The translations under genes were made by a program, and so were the position numbers. A model generated the notes under the pieces. That model was not told the DNA's origin. It worked only from the letters and a program-made list of their open reading frames with translations, and did no database searches. A DNA stretch of 64,000 nt from AC-37 sp036386455 (lineage in GTDB: Bacteria > Actinomycetota > Thermoleophilia > Solirubrobacterales > Thermoleophilaceae): the NCBI GenBank assembly GCA_036386455.1, contig DASVVS010000056.1:6312-70311 (forward strand), given 5' to 3'. Of the stretch, positions 50,308 to 58,558 are shown in pieces. Numbering within the stretch: position 1 is the stretch's first letter; every line of letters starts with the position of its first letter.

Positions 50308-51537
50308 ATGAGCCTCCCCCTCGAAGGGGTCCGCGTCCTCGACCTCTCGCGCCTGCTGCCCGGCGGCTTCTGCTCGCTGCTCCTGGCCGACTTCGGCGCG
50401 GAGGTGCTGAAGGTCGAGGACACCGGCATGGGCGACTACATCCGCTGGTCGCCGCCGTTCTACGAGGGCGCCGACGACTCCGCCAAGTCCGCCCTCTACC
50501 TCGCGCTCAACCGCGGCAAGCGCTCGGTCCGCGTGAACCTCAAGGAGCCGGGCGGCCGCGAGGTGCTGCTGCGCCTGGCGCGCGAGCACGACGTGCTGCT
50601 CGAGTCGTTCCGCCCGGGCGTGCTCGACCGGCTCGGCGTGGGCTACGAGCGGCTGCGCGAGGAGAACCCCGGCCTCGTCTACTGCGCGATCTCCGGCTAC
50701 GGCCAGGACGGCCCGCTCCGCGACCGCCCCGGCCACGACATGAACTACCTGGGCCTGATCGGGCTGCTCGGGCTGACCGGCGACGCCGACGGCCCGCCCG
50801 TCCAGTCGGCCGGCCAGATCGCCGACCTCGGCGGCGGCGCGCTGATGGCGGCGTTCGGCATCCTCGCGGCGCTGCGCGAGCGCGACCGCTCCGGCGAGGG
50901 GCAGCTCGTGGACGTGTCGATGTCCGACGGCGCGCTGTCGTGGCTCGCGATGGTCGCCGGGCAGTACCTCTGCGACGGGACCGTGCCCCACCGCGGGCAG
51001 CTTCCGCTGGCGGGCTCGATCGCCTGCTACCGCCCGTACCGCTGCGCCGACGGCTGGGTCACGCTCGGAGCGCTCGAGCCGAAGTTCTGGCAGGCCTGGT
51101 GCCATGGGGTCGAACGCGAGGACCTGATCGAGCAGCAGTTCGCGCCGCCGGGGTCGGAGGGGCACGCCGAGGTGGAGCGCGTCTTCGCCGGGCGCACGCG
51201 CGCGGAGTGGACCGAGTTCGCCGACCGGCACGACTGCTGCCTCGAGCCGGTCCTCGAGCTCGACGAGGCGCTCGACTCCGACCTCGTCCGCGCGCGCGAG
51301 ATGGTCGTGGAGCTCGACCAGCCGGGCGCCGAGAAGCCGGTGCGCCAGCTGGGCGTGCCGGTCAAGATGAGCCGCACGCCCGGCGGGCCGCAGGGGCCGG
51401 GCCCCGCGCTCGGCGAGGACACCGACGCGGTGCTCGAGTCGATCGGATACTCCGCCGGCGAGGTGGAGGCGCTGAAGGAGTCCGGCGCCGTGGCGGGGCC
51501 GGCGGAGGCGGGCGCGCGCGGCTCGTTCATGGCGTGA
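50308..51537 (+). CDS. CaiB/BaiF-fold protein resembling alpha-methylacyl-CoA racemase
   Basis: 409 residues. Opens LEGVRVLDLSRLLPGGFCSL and LADFGAEVLKVE. The blocks GHDMNYLGLIG and QIADLGGGALMAAFGIL align with the catalytic His and Asp segments of AMACR, not only with the transferase signature. Epimerisation of 2-methyl-branched acyl-CoA, or class III CoA transfer, are both possible. The next gene's GTG overlaps its stop. Confidence 0.85.
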   Translation: MSLPLEGVRVLDLSRLLPGGFCSLLLADFGAEVLKVEDTGMGDYIRWSPPFYEGADDSAKSALYLALNRGKRSVRVNLKEPGGREVLLRLAREHDVLLESFRPGVLDRLGVGYERLREENPGLVYCAISGYGQDGPLRDRPGHDMNYLGLIGLLGLTGDADGPPVQSAGQIADLGGGALMAAFGILAALRERDRSGEGQLVDVSMSDGALSWLAMVAGQYLCDGTVPHRGQLPLAGSIACYRPYRCADGWVTLGALEPKFWQAWCHGVEREDLIEQQFAPPGSEGHAEVERVFAGRTRAEWTEFADRHDCCLEPVLELDEALDSDLVRAREMVVELDQPGAEKPVRQLGVPVKMSRTPGGPQGPGPALGEDTDAVLESIGYSAGEVEALKESGAVAGPAEAGARGSFMA

Positions 51538-52268
51538 GCCGGGCGGCCCCCGCGAAGGCCTCCGGCGGAGCGAACGGAGCCGCCTCCCCCGACGGTCTCC
51601 TTCGCATGCGCGAGCTCGCCGCCAAGAGCGGCGTGAGCGCGGCGACCATCAAGCACTACCTGCGCGAGGGCCTCCTGCCGGAGCCGGTGCGGACCTCGCG
51701 CAACATGGCCTACTACCCGCCCGACTTCGTGGAGCGGATCCGCGTGATCAAGCAGCTCCAGGAGGAGCGCTTCATGCCGCTCAAGGCGATCAAGCGCGTG
51801 ATGGACGAGGACCCCGAGCGGACGCGCGCGCTGGTCGAGCTGGAGGACCGCGTGATCGAGCGCGCGGCGGCGGGGGAGGAGAGCCGCGTGAGCGCCGCCG
51901 AGCTGCGCCGCCGCTACAGCATCCCGAAGGAGGTGCTCGACCGGATGGCGGAGCTCGACGTGCTCTCGCCCACGCGCGCGGGGTACTCCCCGACCGACGT
52001 GAAGATCGTCGAGGCGATAGCCCGCTTCCGCGCCGGCGGCTACGACGAGCGCATCGGCTTCACGGTCTACGACACGCTGCGCTACAAGCGCGCGCTGGAG
52101 GAGCTCGTGAAGGAGGAGGTCGAGGTGCTGATGGCTCGCCTGGCGGGCGAGATGGAGACCGACCGCGCGCTCAGGCTGATCGACGACGGCCGCGAGCCGC
52201 TGAACGACCTGATCGCGGCGCTTCACTCGAAGCTGCTGCTGGCGGAGCTGAAGCGACGCCGCTCTTAG
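51534..52268 (+). CDS. MerR-family regulator with a second HTH-like region
   Basis: 244 residues from a GTG. The usual MerR winged HTH is at LLRMRELAAKSGVSAATIKH, with YLREGLLPEP and NMAYYPPDF as wing and loop. A second helical block, SAAELRRRYSIPKEVLDRMA, resembles another HTH and may be the ligand-sensing side. It ends the operon as the likely regulator of the five genes before it. The last 98 bases overlap the convergent dioxygenase gene. Confidence 0.85.
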   Translation: MSRAAPAKASGGANGAASPDGLLRMRELAAKSGVSAATIKHYLREGLLPEPVRTSRNMAYYPPDFVERIRVIKQLQEERFMPLKAIKRVMDEDPERTRALVELEDRVIERAAAGEESRVSAAELRRRYSIPKEVLDRMAELDVLSPTRAGYSPTDVKIVEAIARFRAGGYDERIGFTVYDTLRYKRALEELVKEEVEVLMARLAGEMETDRALRLIDDGREPLNDLIAALHSKLLLAELKRRRS

Positions 52269-52776
52269 CCTCGAGCCGCTCGTCCCAGGCGATCGGCCGC
52301 CGGCGCAGGTAGCCGTCGCGCTCGACCAGGTACGCGCCCATCCGCTGGAGCGGCGGCGAGTAGCAGTGGATCGTGACCGCCGGCTCCTCCGTCACGTTCA
52401 GCACGCGGTGGATCTCGGTCTCGTCGAAGTGGAAGCCCTCGCCGGGCCCGGGGTCGATCCGGCGCGGCTCGCGGCCCCAGACCGGCCGCTCCTCGCGCAC
52501 GCTGCCCGACGCGACCGCCACGCCGCCCGAGGACTCGTCGTGGTCGTGGAAGCCCGTGTCGTGCCCGGGCATCCAGCAGATCAGCCAGATGCCGATGTGG
52601 TCGTCCACGTAGAGCGAGGTGTACTGGCGCTCCGCCGGGTCGTGGTTCACGAAGCGCTCCCACAGCTCCGGCGTGTCCACCACGGCCTGCGCCACCCGCG
52701 CGAGCTCGGCCGAGTCGAGCTTGCGCGCCGGCAGCGTGAGCGCCTTCGCGATCGTCACCCAGTCGGCGTTGGTCAT
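52171..52776 (-). CDS. Cysteine dioxygenase-like cupin
   Basis: 201 residues. The iron site is HDHDES (His-x-His) and the third His is in EIHRVLN; CWMPGHDTGFHDHDES and VTIHCYSPPLQRMG match cysteine dioxygenase type I, which makes cysteine sulfinate. The C-terminal 30 residues (SGVASAPPAAASS...) are low-complexity and read antisense into the MerR gene, so they may be a late extension. Start ATG is preceded by no strong site. Confidence 0.82.
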   Translation of the reverse strand: MTNADWVTIAKALTLPARKLDSAELARVAQAVVDTPELWERFVNHDPAERQYTSLYVDDHIGIWLICWMPGHDTGFHDHDESSGGVAVASGSVREERPVWGREPRRIDPGPGEGFHFDETEIHRVLNVTEEPAVTIHCYSPPLQRMGAYLVERDGYLRRRPIAWDERLEAKSGVASAPPAAASSEAPRSGRSAARGRRRSA

Positions 52777-52798
52777 GAGCGCCGGAGGTTACCCCCGG

Positions 52799-52824
52799 GC
52801 GATGGCGCGAAAACGCGCCATCGC
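52799..52824 (-). terminator. Perfect eleven-base hairpin after the ceramidase gene
   Basis: GCGATGGCGCG and CGCGCCATCGC pair perfectly around AAAA (TTTT on the minus strand). It lies 20 bases beyond the ceramidase-like gene's stop and upstream of the dioxygenase gene, so it should isolate the two transcripts. Confidence 0.6.
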
Positions 52825-52843
52825 GCCTCGCGGCGCGTCCGCG

Positions 52844-55738
52844 CTAGCTGCCGGTGTTGCCGCAGGCGTCCTCGACCGACAGGATGCTCGCGCTGGCGCC
52901 CGCGGGGACGCTCGTGGCGAACTCGAGCCGCTTCGCGTCGATCCCGACGGGGATCTCCTCTGACGCGCCTCCGGGACGGGTGATGCGCATGATCGCGAAG
53001 CCGTGCCGCACGCGCCGGTTGAGCACCGCGAGCGCGTCCGCGGGAAGGCCCGCGTACTCGGCGCGCGCCCGTGCCACGCCGTTCTGGACGGTCCGCGAGT
53101 ACACGTTGAGGTCCGCTCGCGTGAGCGTGAAGGGCTCGCTGATCGCCTGGTAGTCGGCCTCGTCCCCCGTCTTGACCGCCCGGCCCCGGACGCGGAACCG
53201 GTAGCGGCCGAGCGCGTCGCACTCCGTGAACTGCCAGGTCTCGGTCCAGACCCCCGTCTTGTGGTCGACCTGGGTGGTGTCCATCACCGAGTCGTCCTGC
53301 GCCACCGCGGCGAAGTCCGCGGCGGGCGTGTTCGGGTTGTCGTACTCGAGCGTGACGAACGTTCGACCGCGCGGCGCGTCGATGGCGGGGTCGCCGCCGT
53401 TCCAGCGGAAGGTCGCCTTCCCGAGCCGCTTGATCGTGTTCTCCGGTTGAGCGACCGGCTCGCCCGCCTGCGGCGTCGGCTTGCCGACGGGGTTGTTGGG
53501 CGTGCCGGGGGAGACCTGCGGCGGCTCGGGCGCGGAGGCGGGTGCGGGGGCGCCGGAGTAGAGGGAGCTCGCGAGCCCCTGCGCGACGTCGCGGTAGTAG
53601 GTCGCCTGCGCGCGGCCCCAGAGCGTGAAGCCCGCCTCGTAGTGGCAGTACGGGTACTCGTCGGGCGTCGCGGTGTACGAGTTGTAGCTGTTCGTCAGCC
53701 CCGCGATGATCGCGCCGCTCGGAGCCTGCGCGCCCGCGACTCCGGCGATCGCGTTCTTGATGCGGCGGCCCGCCTGCGTGGTGATCTCGCTCGGGAACGC
53801 GGCGACCGCGACCGGCCCGACCCTGAGCAGCGACACGGGGTGCACGTTCGGGACCCCGGCCGGTGCCGCCACGGCGGGGAACTTGTTCCCCTGGCCGGGT
53901 CCCGCGGGCGGGGGGTTGTCGCTCGGCGCGCACGGGCGGCTGCCGGCCGGCCACACCTGGTCGAAGCCCTCCGGGATCGGATCGACCAGCACGCCGAGTC
54001 CCAGCACGGGGAAGGCGGCCAGGGACCCGTCGCTCGTCTGCTTGGTCGCGTCGAGCGACATGTAGGTGTGCCGCGAGTCGATCGCGGGCGATCCGCTCAT
54101 CGCGCGCCCCGCGTTGCGCCAGGCCGCGAGGATCCCGGCCGAGATCTTCCGGCCGGCCGAGTTCGCGCCGCCGAAGCTCGAGTTCGAGAGCTCGAGCTGC
54201 TTGTGGGCGCCCGCGGGCTCCGTCGGGTCGCTCTCCACTCCGCCGTCGGGTGAGACGTCGCCCTCGGCTCCGTTCGTCCAGACGTTCACCGGGCGCTGGG
54301 CGGGCGGGCGGCCCGCGACGACCGCGTCGCGGAGCATCTCCTCCTCGACCAGCCGCTCGGTGGTGGCGGCGTGGTCGCCGGAGAAGAGCAGGTTCTCGTC
54401 GCCGAACGAGGTGGGGTGGGCGGCGAAGTTCGACCACGCTCCGAGCGGTGCTCCCTTGGCGTCGTCCACGCGGATGACCGTGACCTGCGGGTCCACCGCC
54501 TTGTTGTTGTCGGCCTTCTCGTCGCTGGGAGCGTCGGGGTTCAGGACGAACGCCTCCTGGCTGCGGTTGCGGGAGGCCCCGCGAAGCGTGGTGGTGCCGA
54601 CGCCCACGCGCGCCGGCTGGAGCCGCTGGTTCGCGTTCCGGATCGCCTCCACGACGCCGGTCACGACGATCTCGAAGACGCGCGGGTCGTAGACGTCGCC
54701 GCCCGCGACTCCGTAGCCCATGTTGTCGGCGGACCAGATCGCGCCGCTCGACGAGTGCGTGTGGGTGGAGGAGAGGAAGAAGCGCTCTCCGCTGATCCCG
54801 AGGTCGGCGACGCGCTTGAGGACCTCCTGGGTGAACGCGTACGGGTGGCCACCCAGGTCCACCATCGCGAGCGCGTACTTCTTCCCGCCGGCCTCGATGA
54901 CGATCGCCCGGGCGCGGATGCGCGTGTGGATGCCGTTGCTCGGCCTGAACGACTTCGCGTAGAGGTTGGTGTCGGGGTCGCCGATGTACTGGAGGATCGG
55001 GTCGATGCCGATCGAGGCCGGGTTCGACGGATCGAAGGGCGGATCCGTGTCAGGTCCCAGCACGCGCGAGCGCGCCGTGTAGGCGAACATCGGCGTGCCG
55101 GTGGGCGGCGTGCTGTCGGCGTCGGCCGCGCCGGCGCGAATGGTGATCGGGTCGTTCGGGACGGGCGGGGCCGGCGGCGGTGGCGTGCCCGGAGGCTCCA
55201 GCCCCGGCCCGCCCTGGCCCGGAGTCGACCCCGGCGATCCGGGAACGCCCGGCGCCCCGGGAACGCCCGGCGCCGTGCAGCCCGTCTTGCGGCCGTGCTT
55301 CAGCGTCTTCGAGTGGCGGACGAGCGTGGTGCGCTGGTCGTCGCGCTTGGTGCCGTAGCGGCGCGAGGAGGCGAACGCGCTGACGCGCACGTCGCGGCAG
55401 GCGTCGCGCGCCGCCTGGATCAGCCGCCGCGCCTCCTTCGTGAGCTTCAGGGTGTAGACGCGGCTGTGCGCCCTGCGGAAGCGCAGCTTGCGCTCGGTCA
55501 CGATCCGCATCGGCCGCGGCCCGAGGTCGAGCCCGAGGCCGCGCAGCCGCACGCGCGCCGGCGGCTTGCCGATCCCGACCCGCAGCGACAGCTTGCGTGT
55601 CTTCAGCGCGGTGCGCTCGTCCTTCGTGAGGATGGTGATGCTCGGCTTGGCCCCGCGCTTCGAGCGCACCGCCGAGGCGGGCGAGGCGAGCACGAGACCG
55701 GCGCACGCGAGCAGGGCCGCGAGCAGCGCGACGCGCAT
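52844..55738 (-). CDS. Secreted neutral ceramidase-like hydrolase with N-terminal basic domain
   Basis: 964 residues; I start at the ATG of MRVALLAALL because the signal peptide (to about residue 23) follows directly. Residues 24-155 are Arg/Lys-rich and unlike ceramidase. A collagen-like GVPGAPGVPGSPG/Pro linker covers 156-195. The neutral/alkaline ceramidase core follows: FLSSTHTHSSSGA (near 326), FAAHPTSFGDENLLFSGDH and VWTNGAEGDVSPDGG are its zinc and catalytic segments. It should release fatty acid from ceramide or a similar N-acyl lipid outside the cell. Confidence 0.8.
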   Translation of the reverse strand: MRVALLAALLACAGLVLASPASAVRSKRGAKPSITILTKDERTALKTRKLSLRVGIGKPPARVRLRGLGLDLGPRPMRIVTERKLRFRRAHSRVYTLKLTKEARRLIQAARDACRDVRVSAFASSRRYGTKRDDQRTTLVRHSKTLKHGRKTGCTAPGVPGAPGVPGSPGSTPGQGGPGLEPPGTPPPPAPPVPNDPITIRAGAADADSTPPTGTPMFAYTARSRVLGPDTDPPFDPSNPASIGIDPILQYIGDPDTNLYAKSFRPSNGIHTRIRARAIVIEAGGKKYALAMVDLGGHPYAFTQEVLKRVADLGISGERFFLSSTHTHSSSGAIWSADNMGYGVAGGDVYDPRVFEIVVTGVVEAIRNANQRLQPARVGVGTTTLRGASRNRSQEAFVLNPDAPSDEKADNNKAVDPQVTVIRVDDAKGAPLGAWSNFAAHPTSFGDENLLFSGDHAATTERLVEEEMLRDAVVAGRPPAQRPVNVWTNGAEGDVSPDGGVESDPTEPAGAHKQLELSNSSFGGANSAGRKISAGILAAWRNAGRAMSGSPAIDSRHTYMSLDATKQTSDGSLAAFPVLGLGVLVDPIPEGFDQVWPAGSRPCAPSDNPPPAGPGQGNKFPAVAAPAGVPNVHPVSLLRVGPVAVAAFPSEITTQAGRRIKNAIAGVAGAQAPSGAIIAGLTNSYNSYTATPDEYPYCHYEAGFTLWGRAQATYYRDVAQGLASSLYSGAPAPASAPEPPQVSPGTPNNPVGKPTPQAGEPVAQPENTIKRLGKATFRWNGGDPAIDAPRGRTFVTLEYDNPNTPAADFAAVAQDDSVMDTTQVDHKTGVWTETWQFTECDALGRYRFRVRGRAVKTGDEADYQAISEPFTLTRADLNVYSRTVQNGVARARAEYAGLPADALAVLNRRVRHGFAIMRITRPGGASEEIPVGIDAKRLEFATSVPAGASASILSVEDACGNTGS

Positions 55739-55800
55739 CGTTCCCACCCTGGCTCTGGTCCCCCGCGACATTCCCCGCAGGGGATTGTGGCAGCGAACGG

Positions 55801-56634
55801 CTATCCGCCGAGCAGGTTCGCCTTCTGCTCCTGGAACTCGGCCTCCGTGAGCGCCCCGGCGTCGCGCAGCTTCGCCAGCCGCTCGATCTGCTCGATCAGC
55901 GTCGGGGGCGAGCCGCCGGACGCCGCCGCGCCCGCGCCGGCCATGCCGCCCATGCCCGGCATGCCGGCCCCGGCCATGCCCGGCATGCCGGCCCCGGCCA
56001 TGCCCGGCATGCCCGCGCCGCCGAAGCCGCCCATGCCGGCGCCGGCGCCGGCGATCGAATCGGAGGTGAACGCGTGCACCGGCTGGCCCTGCCCGTCCGG
56101 CGGCCGCGTCTTGATGTACTGCGCCGGCGGCGTGACCGCGTAGCGCGGGTCGGTCTCGAGCGCGACGTTGTCCGTGTTCGCCGGGTCGTAGGCCACCTCG
56201 ACCAGGTAGCCGGGCTGCACGACCGAGCCGAACGGCAACACGATCTTCCGCTGGTGGATGAACTCCTGGCCGTTGCGCGGCTTCACGCGCAGCGTCAGGT
56301 ACACCTGCGGCTGGTTGTTGATCTCCATGTTGGTGCCCTCGACGCCCTCGATGACGGCGGTCGCGCGCTCGCCGGTCTGGAAGAGCTGCGCCTCCGCGGC
56401 CTGCTTGTTGGCGATGCTCGAGTACCAGCCGCCGACGCCGAGCGCCACGATCACCCAGATCACGCCGATCATCGCGAACGTGCCGCCCGTGATCGTCAGG
56501 CCCATGTTGGAGAACGCGTCGCCGGACGTCAGGCCCATCACCAGCAGGACGGCGCCCACGACCGCGAACGCGAGACCTCCGACCATGAAGAAGCTCAGGG
56601 TGCCCCTTCGCTGACGCCCCGCCGGACTCACCAT
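55801..56634 (-). CDS. DUF3592-like membrane protein with MPGMAGAG repeats and SHOCT tail
   Basis: 277 residues from the ATG behind GAGG (an ATG five codons upstream is possible). Two hydrophobic helices (FMVGGLAFAVVGAVLLVMG and MIGVIWVIVALGVGGWY) are followed by an extracytoplasmic beta domain (VYLTLRVKPRNGQEF, LVEVAYDPANTDNVAL) of the DUF3592 type. Then comes a Gly/Met-rich stretch of MPGMAGAG units encoded by a 24-base DNA repeat. The C-terminus is a SHOCT helix (LAKLRDAGALTEAEFQEQK). The end of the DUF2804 gene overlaps its start. Confidence 0.75.
   Translation of the reverse strand: MVSPAGRQRRGTLSFFMVGGLAFAVVGAVLLVMGLTSGDAFSNMGLTITGGTFAMIGVIWVIVALGVGGWYSSIANKQAAEAQLFQTGERATAVIEGVEGTNMEINNQPQVYLTLRVKPRNGQEFIHQRKIVLPFGSVVQPGYLVEVAYDPANTDNVALETDPRYAVTPPAQYIKTRPPDGQGQPVHAFTSDSIAGAGAGMGGFGGAGMPGMAGAGMPGMAGAGMPGMGGMAGAGAAASGGSPPTLIEQIERLAKLRDAGALTEAEFQEQKANLLGG
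55952..56014. repeat. 24-base tandem repeat coding (GAGMPGMA)n
   Basis: ATGCCCGGCATGCCGGCCCC plus four more bases (GGCC) repeats exactly twice (55952-55975 and 55976-55999), with a partial third copy. It keeps the reading frame of the SHOCT protein and would expand or contract in units of eight residues. Confidence 0.7.
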
Positions 56635-57461
56635 CTGACCTCGTGCCATTCCATCACCCCATATCCGTCGCTCAACACGCACCCACCGGGCAGTTCGCCC
56701 CTGAAAGTCCCGAACGGCTGCCGGTACGAGCTGCGGATCACCAGCAGGTTCGTCCGCTCCTCCCGCACCGACCACTCGCTGAAGCGCAGCTCGCCGCCCT
56801 CCTCGAACCGGACCCGCGACAGGTCCTCGGCGATCTCGACCGGCCCCGGCTCGAACTCCTCGCCGTCGATCCAGATCGCCCGCTCCGACCCCTTCGGAGG
56901 GTCGTTCACGCCGGTCACGAGGTTCCAGCCCACGCGCTCGCCGTCGTCCGTGTGCCCCACGCCCGCGCACCAGCGCCAGCTCGTGCGGCGCTCGTGGTAG
57001 CCGGCGGTGTCGTCGATCACGCCGAGGCAGTCGAGCTCGGTGCGCCGGCCGCCGGTCTCCACGGTCCCGCGCACGGGGATGCCGGCCTGCTTGCGCGTCC
57101 AGACGAACCCGGCGCGGCCGCTCGGGTGCAGCGACTCCACGCCGCCGTCCTCGTCGAAGAGCAGGTCGATGCGCACGTCGCCGTCCTCGACGCGGCCGCG
57201 GGAGCCGTCGATGCGCACGCCCCCGGAGCCGAGCGTCGTGCGCGTCACGATCGGCCGGCCGGGCTCCGCGATCGCCCAGAAGGTCTGCCGCACCGGGCCG
57301 ATCGCGACCTCGGCCACGCACGCCATCAGCTCGGGCGAGTAGGCGCCCAGGTAGCGCCAGCGCTTGAGGGGCCGTCCGCGGCGTGCCGCGCGCATCGACG
57401 CGGGCGGGAGCGGGATCCCGGCGTCGCGTACCGCGGGGCCGCGCGTGGATGCGAGCTGCAC
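56628..57461 (-). CDS. DUF2804-like protein
   Basis: 277 residues from a GTG. The sequence GIPVRGTVETGGRRTELDCLG, DDTAGYHERRTSWRWCAG and WNLVTGVNDPP follows the DUF2804/lipocalin-like pattern, in which two beta-barrel halves bind hydrophobic ligands. No enzymatic motif is known. Its stop lies inside the next gene, suggesting a two-gene unit with the SHOCT protein. Confidence 0.6.
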   Translation of the reverse strand: MQLASTRGPAVRDAGIPLPPASMRAARRGRPLKRWRYLGAYSPELMACVAEVAIGPVRQTFWAIAEPGRPIVTRTTLGSGGVRIDGSRGRVEDGDVRIDLLFDEDGGVESLHPSGRAGFVWTRKQAGIPVRGTVETGGRRTELDCLGVIDDTAGYHERRTSWRWCAGVGHTDDGERVGWNLVTGVNDPPKGSERAIWIDGEEFEPGPVEIAEDLSRVRFEEGGELRFSEWSVREERTNLLVIRSSYRQPFGTFRGELPGGCVLSDGYGVMEWHEVRW

Positions 57462-57512
57462 GGACGGAACCGTACCTCCGTAGGCCTTGGCGCCTACCCT
57501 CGGGGGGCAGGG

Positions 57513-58469
57513 ATGCGCCCCCGCCTGACCTCGATGCTCGCCGTGCTCGCGCTGGCCGCGGCGGCCGCGCCCGCCGCTGGCGCGGCGACGTTCGCCGCCC
57601 CGGTCGACCCGCCGGCGATCGAGCCCGGCTGCGACTACGGCGACACGGAATGCCTCGACCGCGGCAGCCGCCACGCGGGAGTCGACTACCTGCCGGACGA
57701 GTCCTCTGAGCCGATCCTTGCGTCGGCCGACGGGATCGTGCGGATCGCCGCCGTGGTGGGGAGCGACGCGAGCCACGACTTCGGGAACGTCGTGGTGCTC
57801 GAGCACACGCTGGCCGAGGGCGGGCGCGTGTCGACCGTCTACGCCCACATGCGCGAGGAGCCGCCGGTGCGGGCCGGCGACTGCGTGCGCGCCGGCACGC
57901 GTCTGGGCACCATGGGCAGCACCGGCGCGGCGGCCAACACGCACCTCCACTTCGAGGTCAAGGAGCGGCCCACGCTCGGGCCGCCCTATGGCTACACGTC
58001 CGGCGACCCCGACGACTTCGGCTTCTTCGACCCGAAGCTGTTCGTGGGCCGGCGGCAGGCCTCCGACGTGTGCGGCGGCCCCGATCTGCCGGCGGCCTCC
58101 GACTGCGACCGCGGGGCGCCGCGCGCGGGGTTCTCGGGCGTGGCGCACGGCGTGCGCGAGACCCGCGCGAGCGGCTACGTCCGGCGCCTGGCGTCCGGCT
58201 GCCGCGTGCAGGTCTCGCTGCTGCGGCGCGACGGCGCCCGCTGCGCCTTCTGGCGCCAGAGCCGGCGGCGGATGGAGCGGCGCGCCTGCGATGCGCCGCT
58301 CTGGACCTCCGTGAGGGTCGCCCGGGCGGGCGAGCTGGCCCGCTGGAGTCACCGGTTCGGAGCGCGGCTGCCCCGCGGCCGTTACGAGCTGACGCAGCGT
58401 TGCGCGGACTCGAGTGGCCGCGTGCACGCGCCGGATGGCGCCGTTAGCAGGACCTTCTCGCGCCGGTAG
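57513..58469 (+). CDS. Secreted M23-family cell-wall peptidase
   Basis: 318 residues. Signal peptide MRPRLTSMLAVLALAAAAAP, then the LytM-type zinc site: H54 and D58 (RHAGVDYL), with H144 and H146 in THLHFEV; YAHM around H112 is the usual middle strand. Extra cysteines (EPGCDYGDTECLD, GDCVRAGT) suggest disulfides. The C-terminal 130 residues are a Cys-rich, Arg-rich module probably for wall binding. It should cleave peptidoglycan cross-bridges. Divergent from the DUF2804 gene. Confidence 0.88.
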   Translation: MRPRLTSMLAVLALAAAAAPAAGAATFAAPVDPPAIEPGCDYGDTECLDRGSRHAGVDYLPDESSEPILASADGIVRIAAVVGSDASHDFGNVVVLEHTLAEGGRVSTVYAHMREEPPVRAGDCVRAGTRLGTMGSTGAAANTHLHFEVKERPTLGPPYGYTSGDPDDFGFFDPKLFVGRRQASDVCGGPDLPAASDCDRGAPRAGFSGVAHGVRETRASGYVRRLASGCRVQVSLLRRDGARCAFWRQSRRRMERRACDAPLWTSVRVARAGELARWSHRFGARLPRGRYELTQRCADSSGRVHAPDGAVSRTFSRR

Positions 58470-58498
58470 TTACCACTTGGGGGCCGGACCGGCCGGTA

Positions 58499-58514
58499 GA
58501 CTGATCGGTCAGTC
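58499..58514. promoter_or_regulatory. TetR operator candidate
   Basis: GACTGA and TCAGTC pair perfectly around TCGG. The site is 45 bases upstream of the nitrilase start, ahead of the tetR gene in the same operon. The arms resemble the (T)GACCGGTC-type sites of many TetR regulators. Confidence 0.5.
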
Positions 58515-58558
58515 AACGCCGGGCGACGGAGCGCGCTGAGGCGGGGGACGGGCAGGAG

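Noticed and set aside
57480..57498. GTAGGC/GCCTAC hairpin before the M23 gene as a second c-di-AMP riboswitch
   Set aside because: The 51-base gap is too short for the aptamer, and none of its conserved blocks occur.
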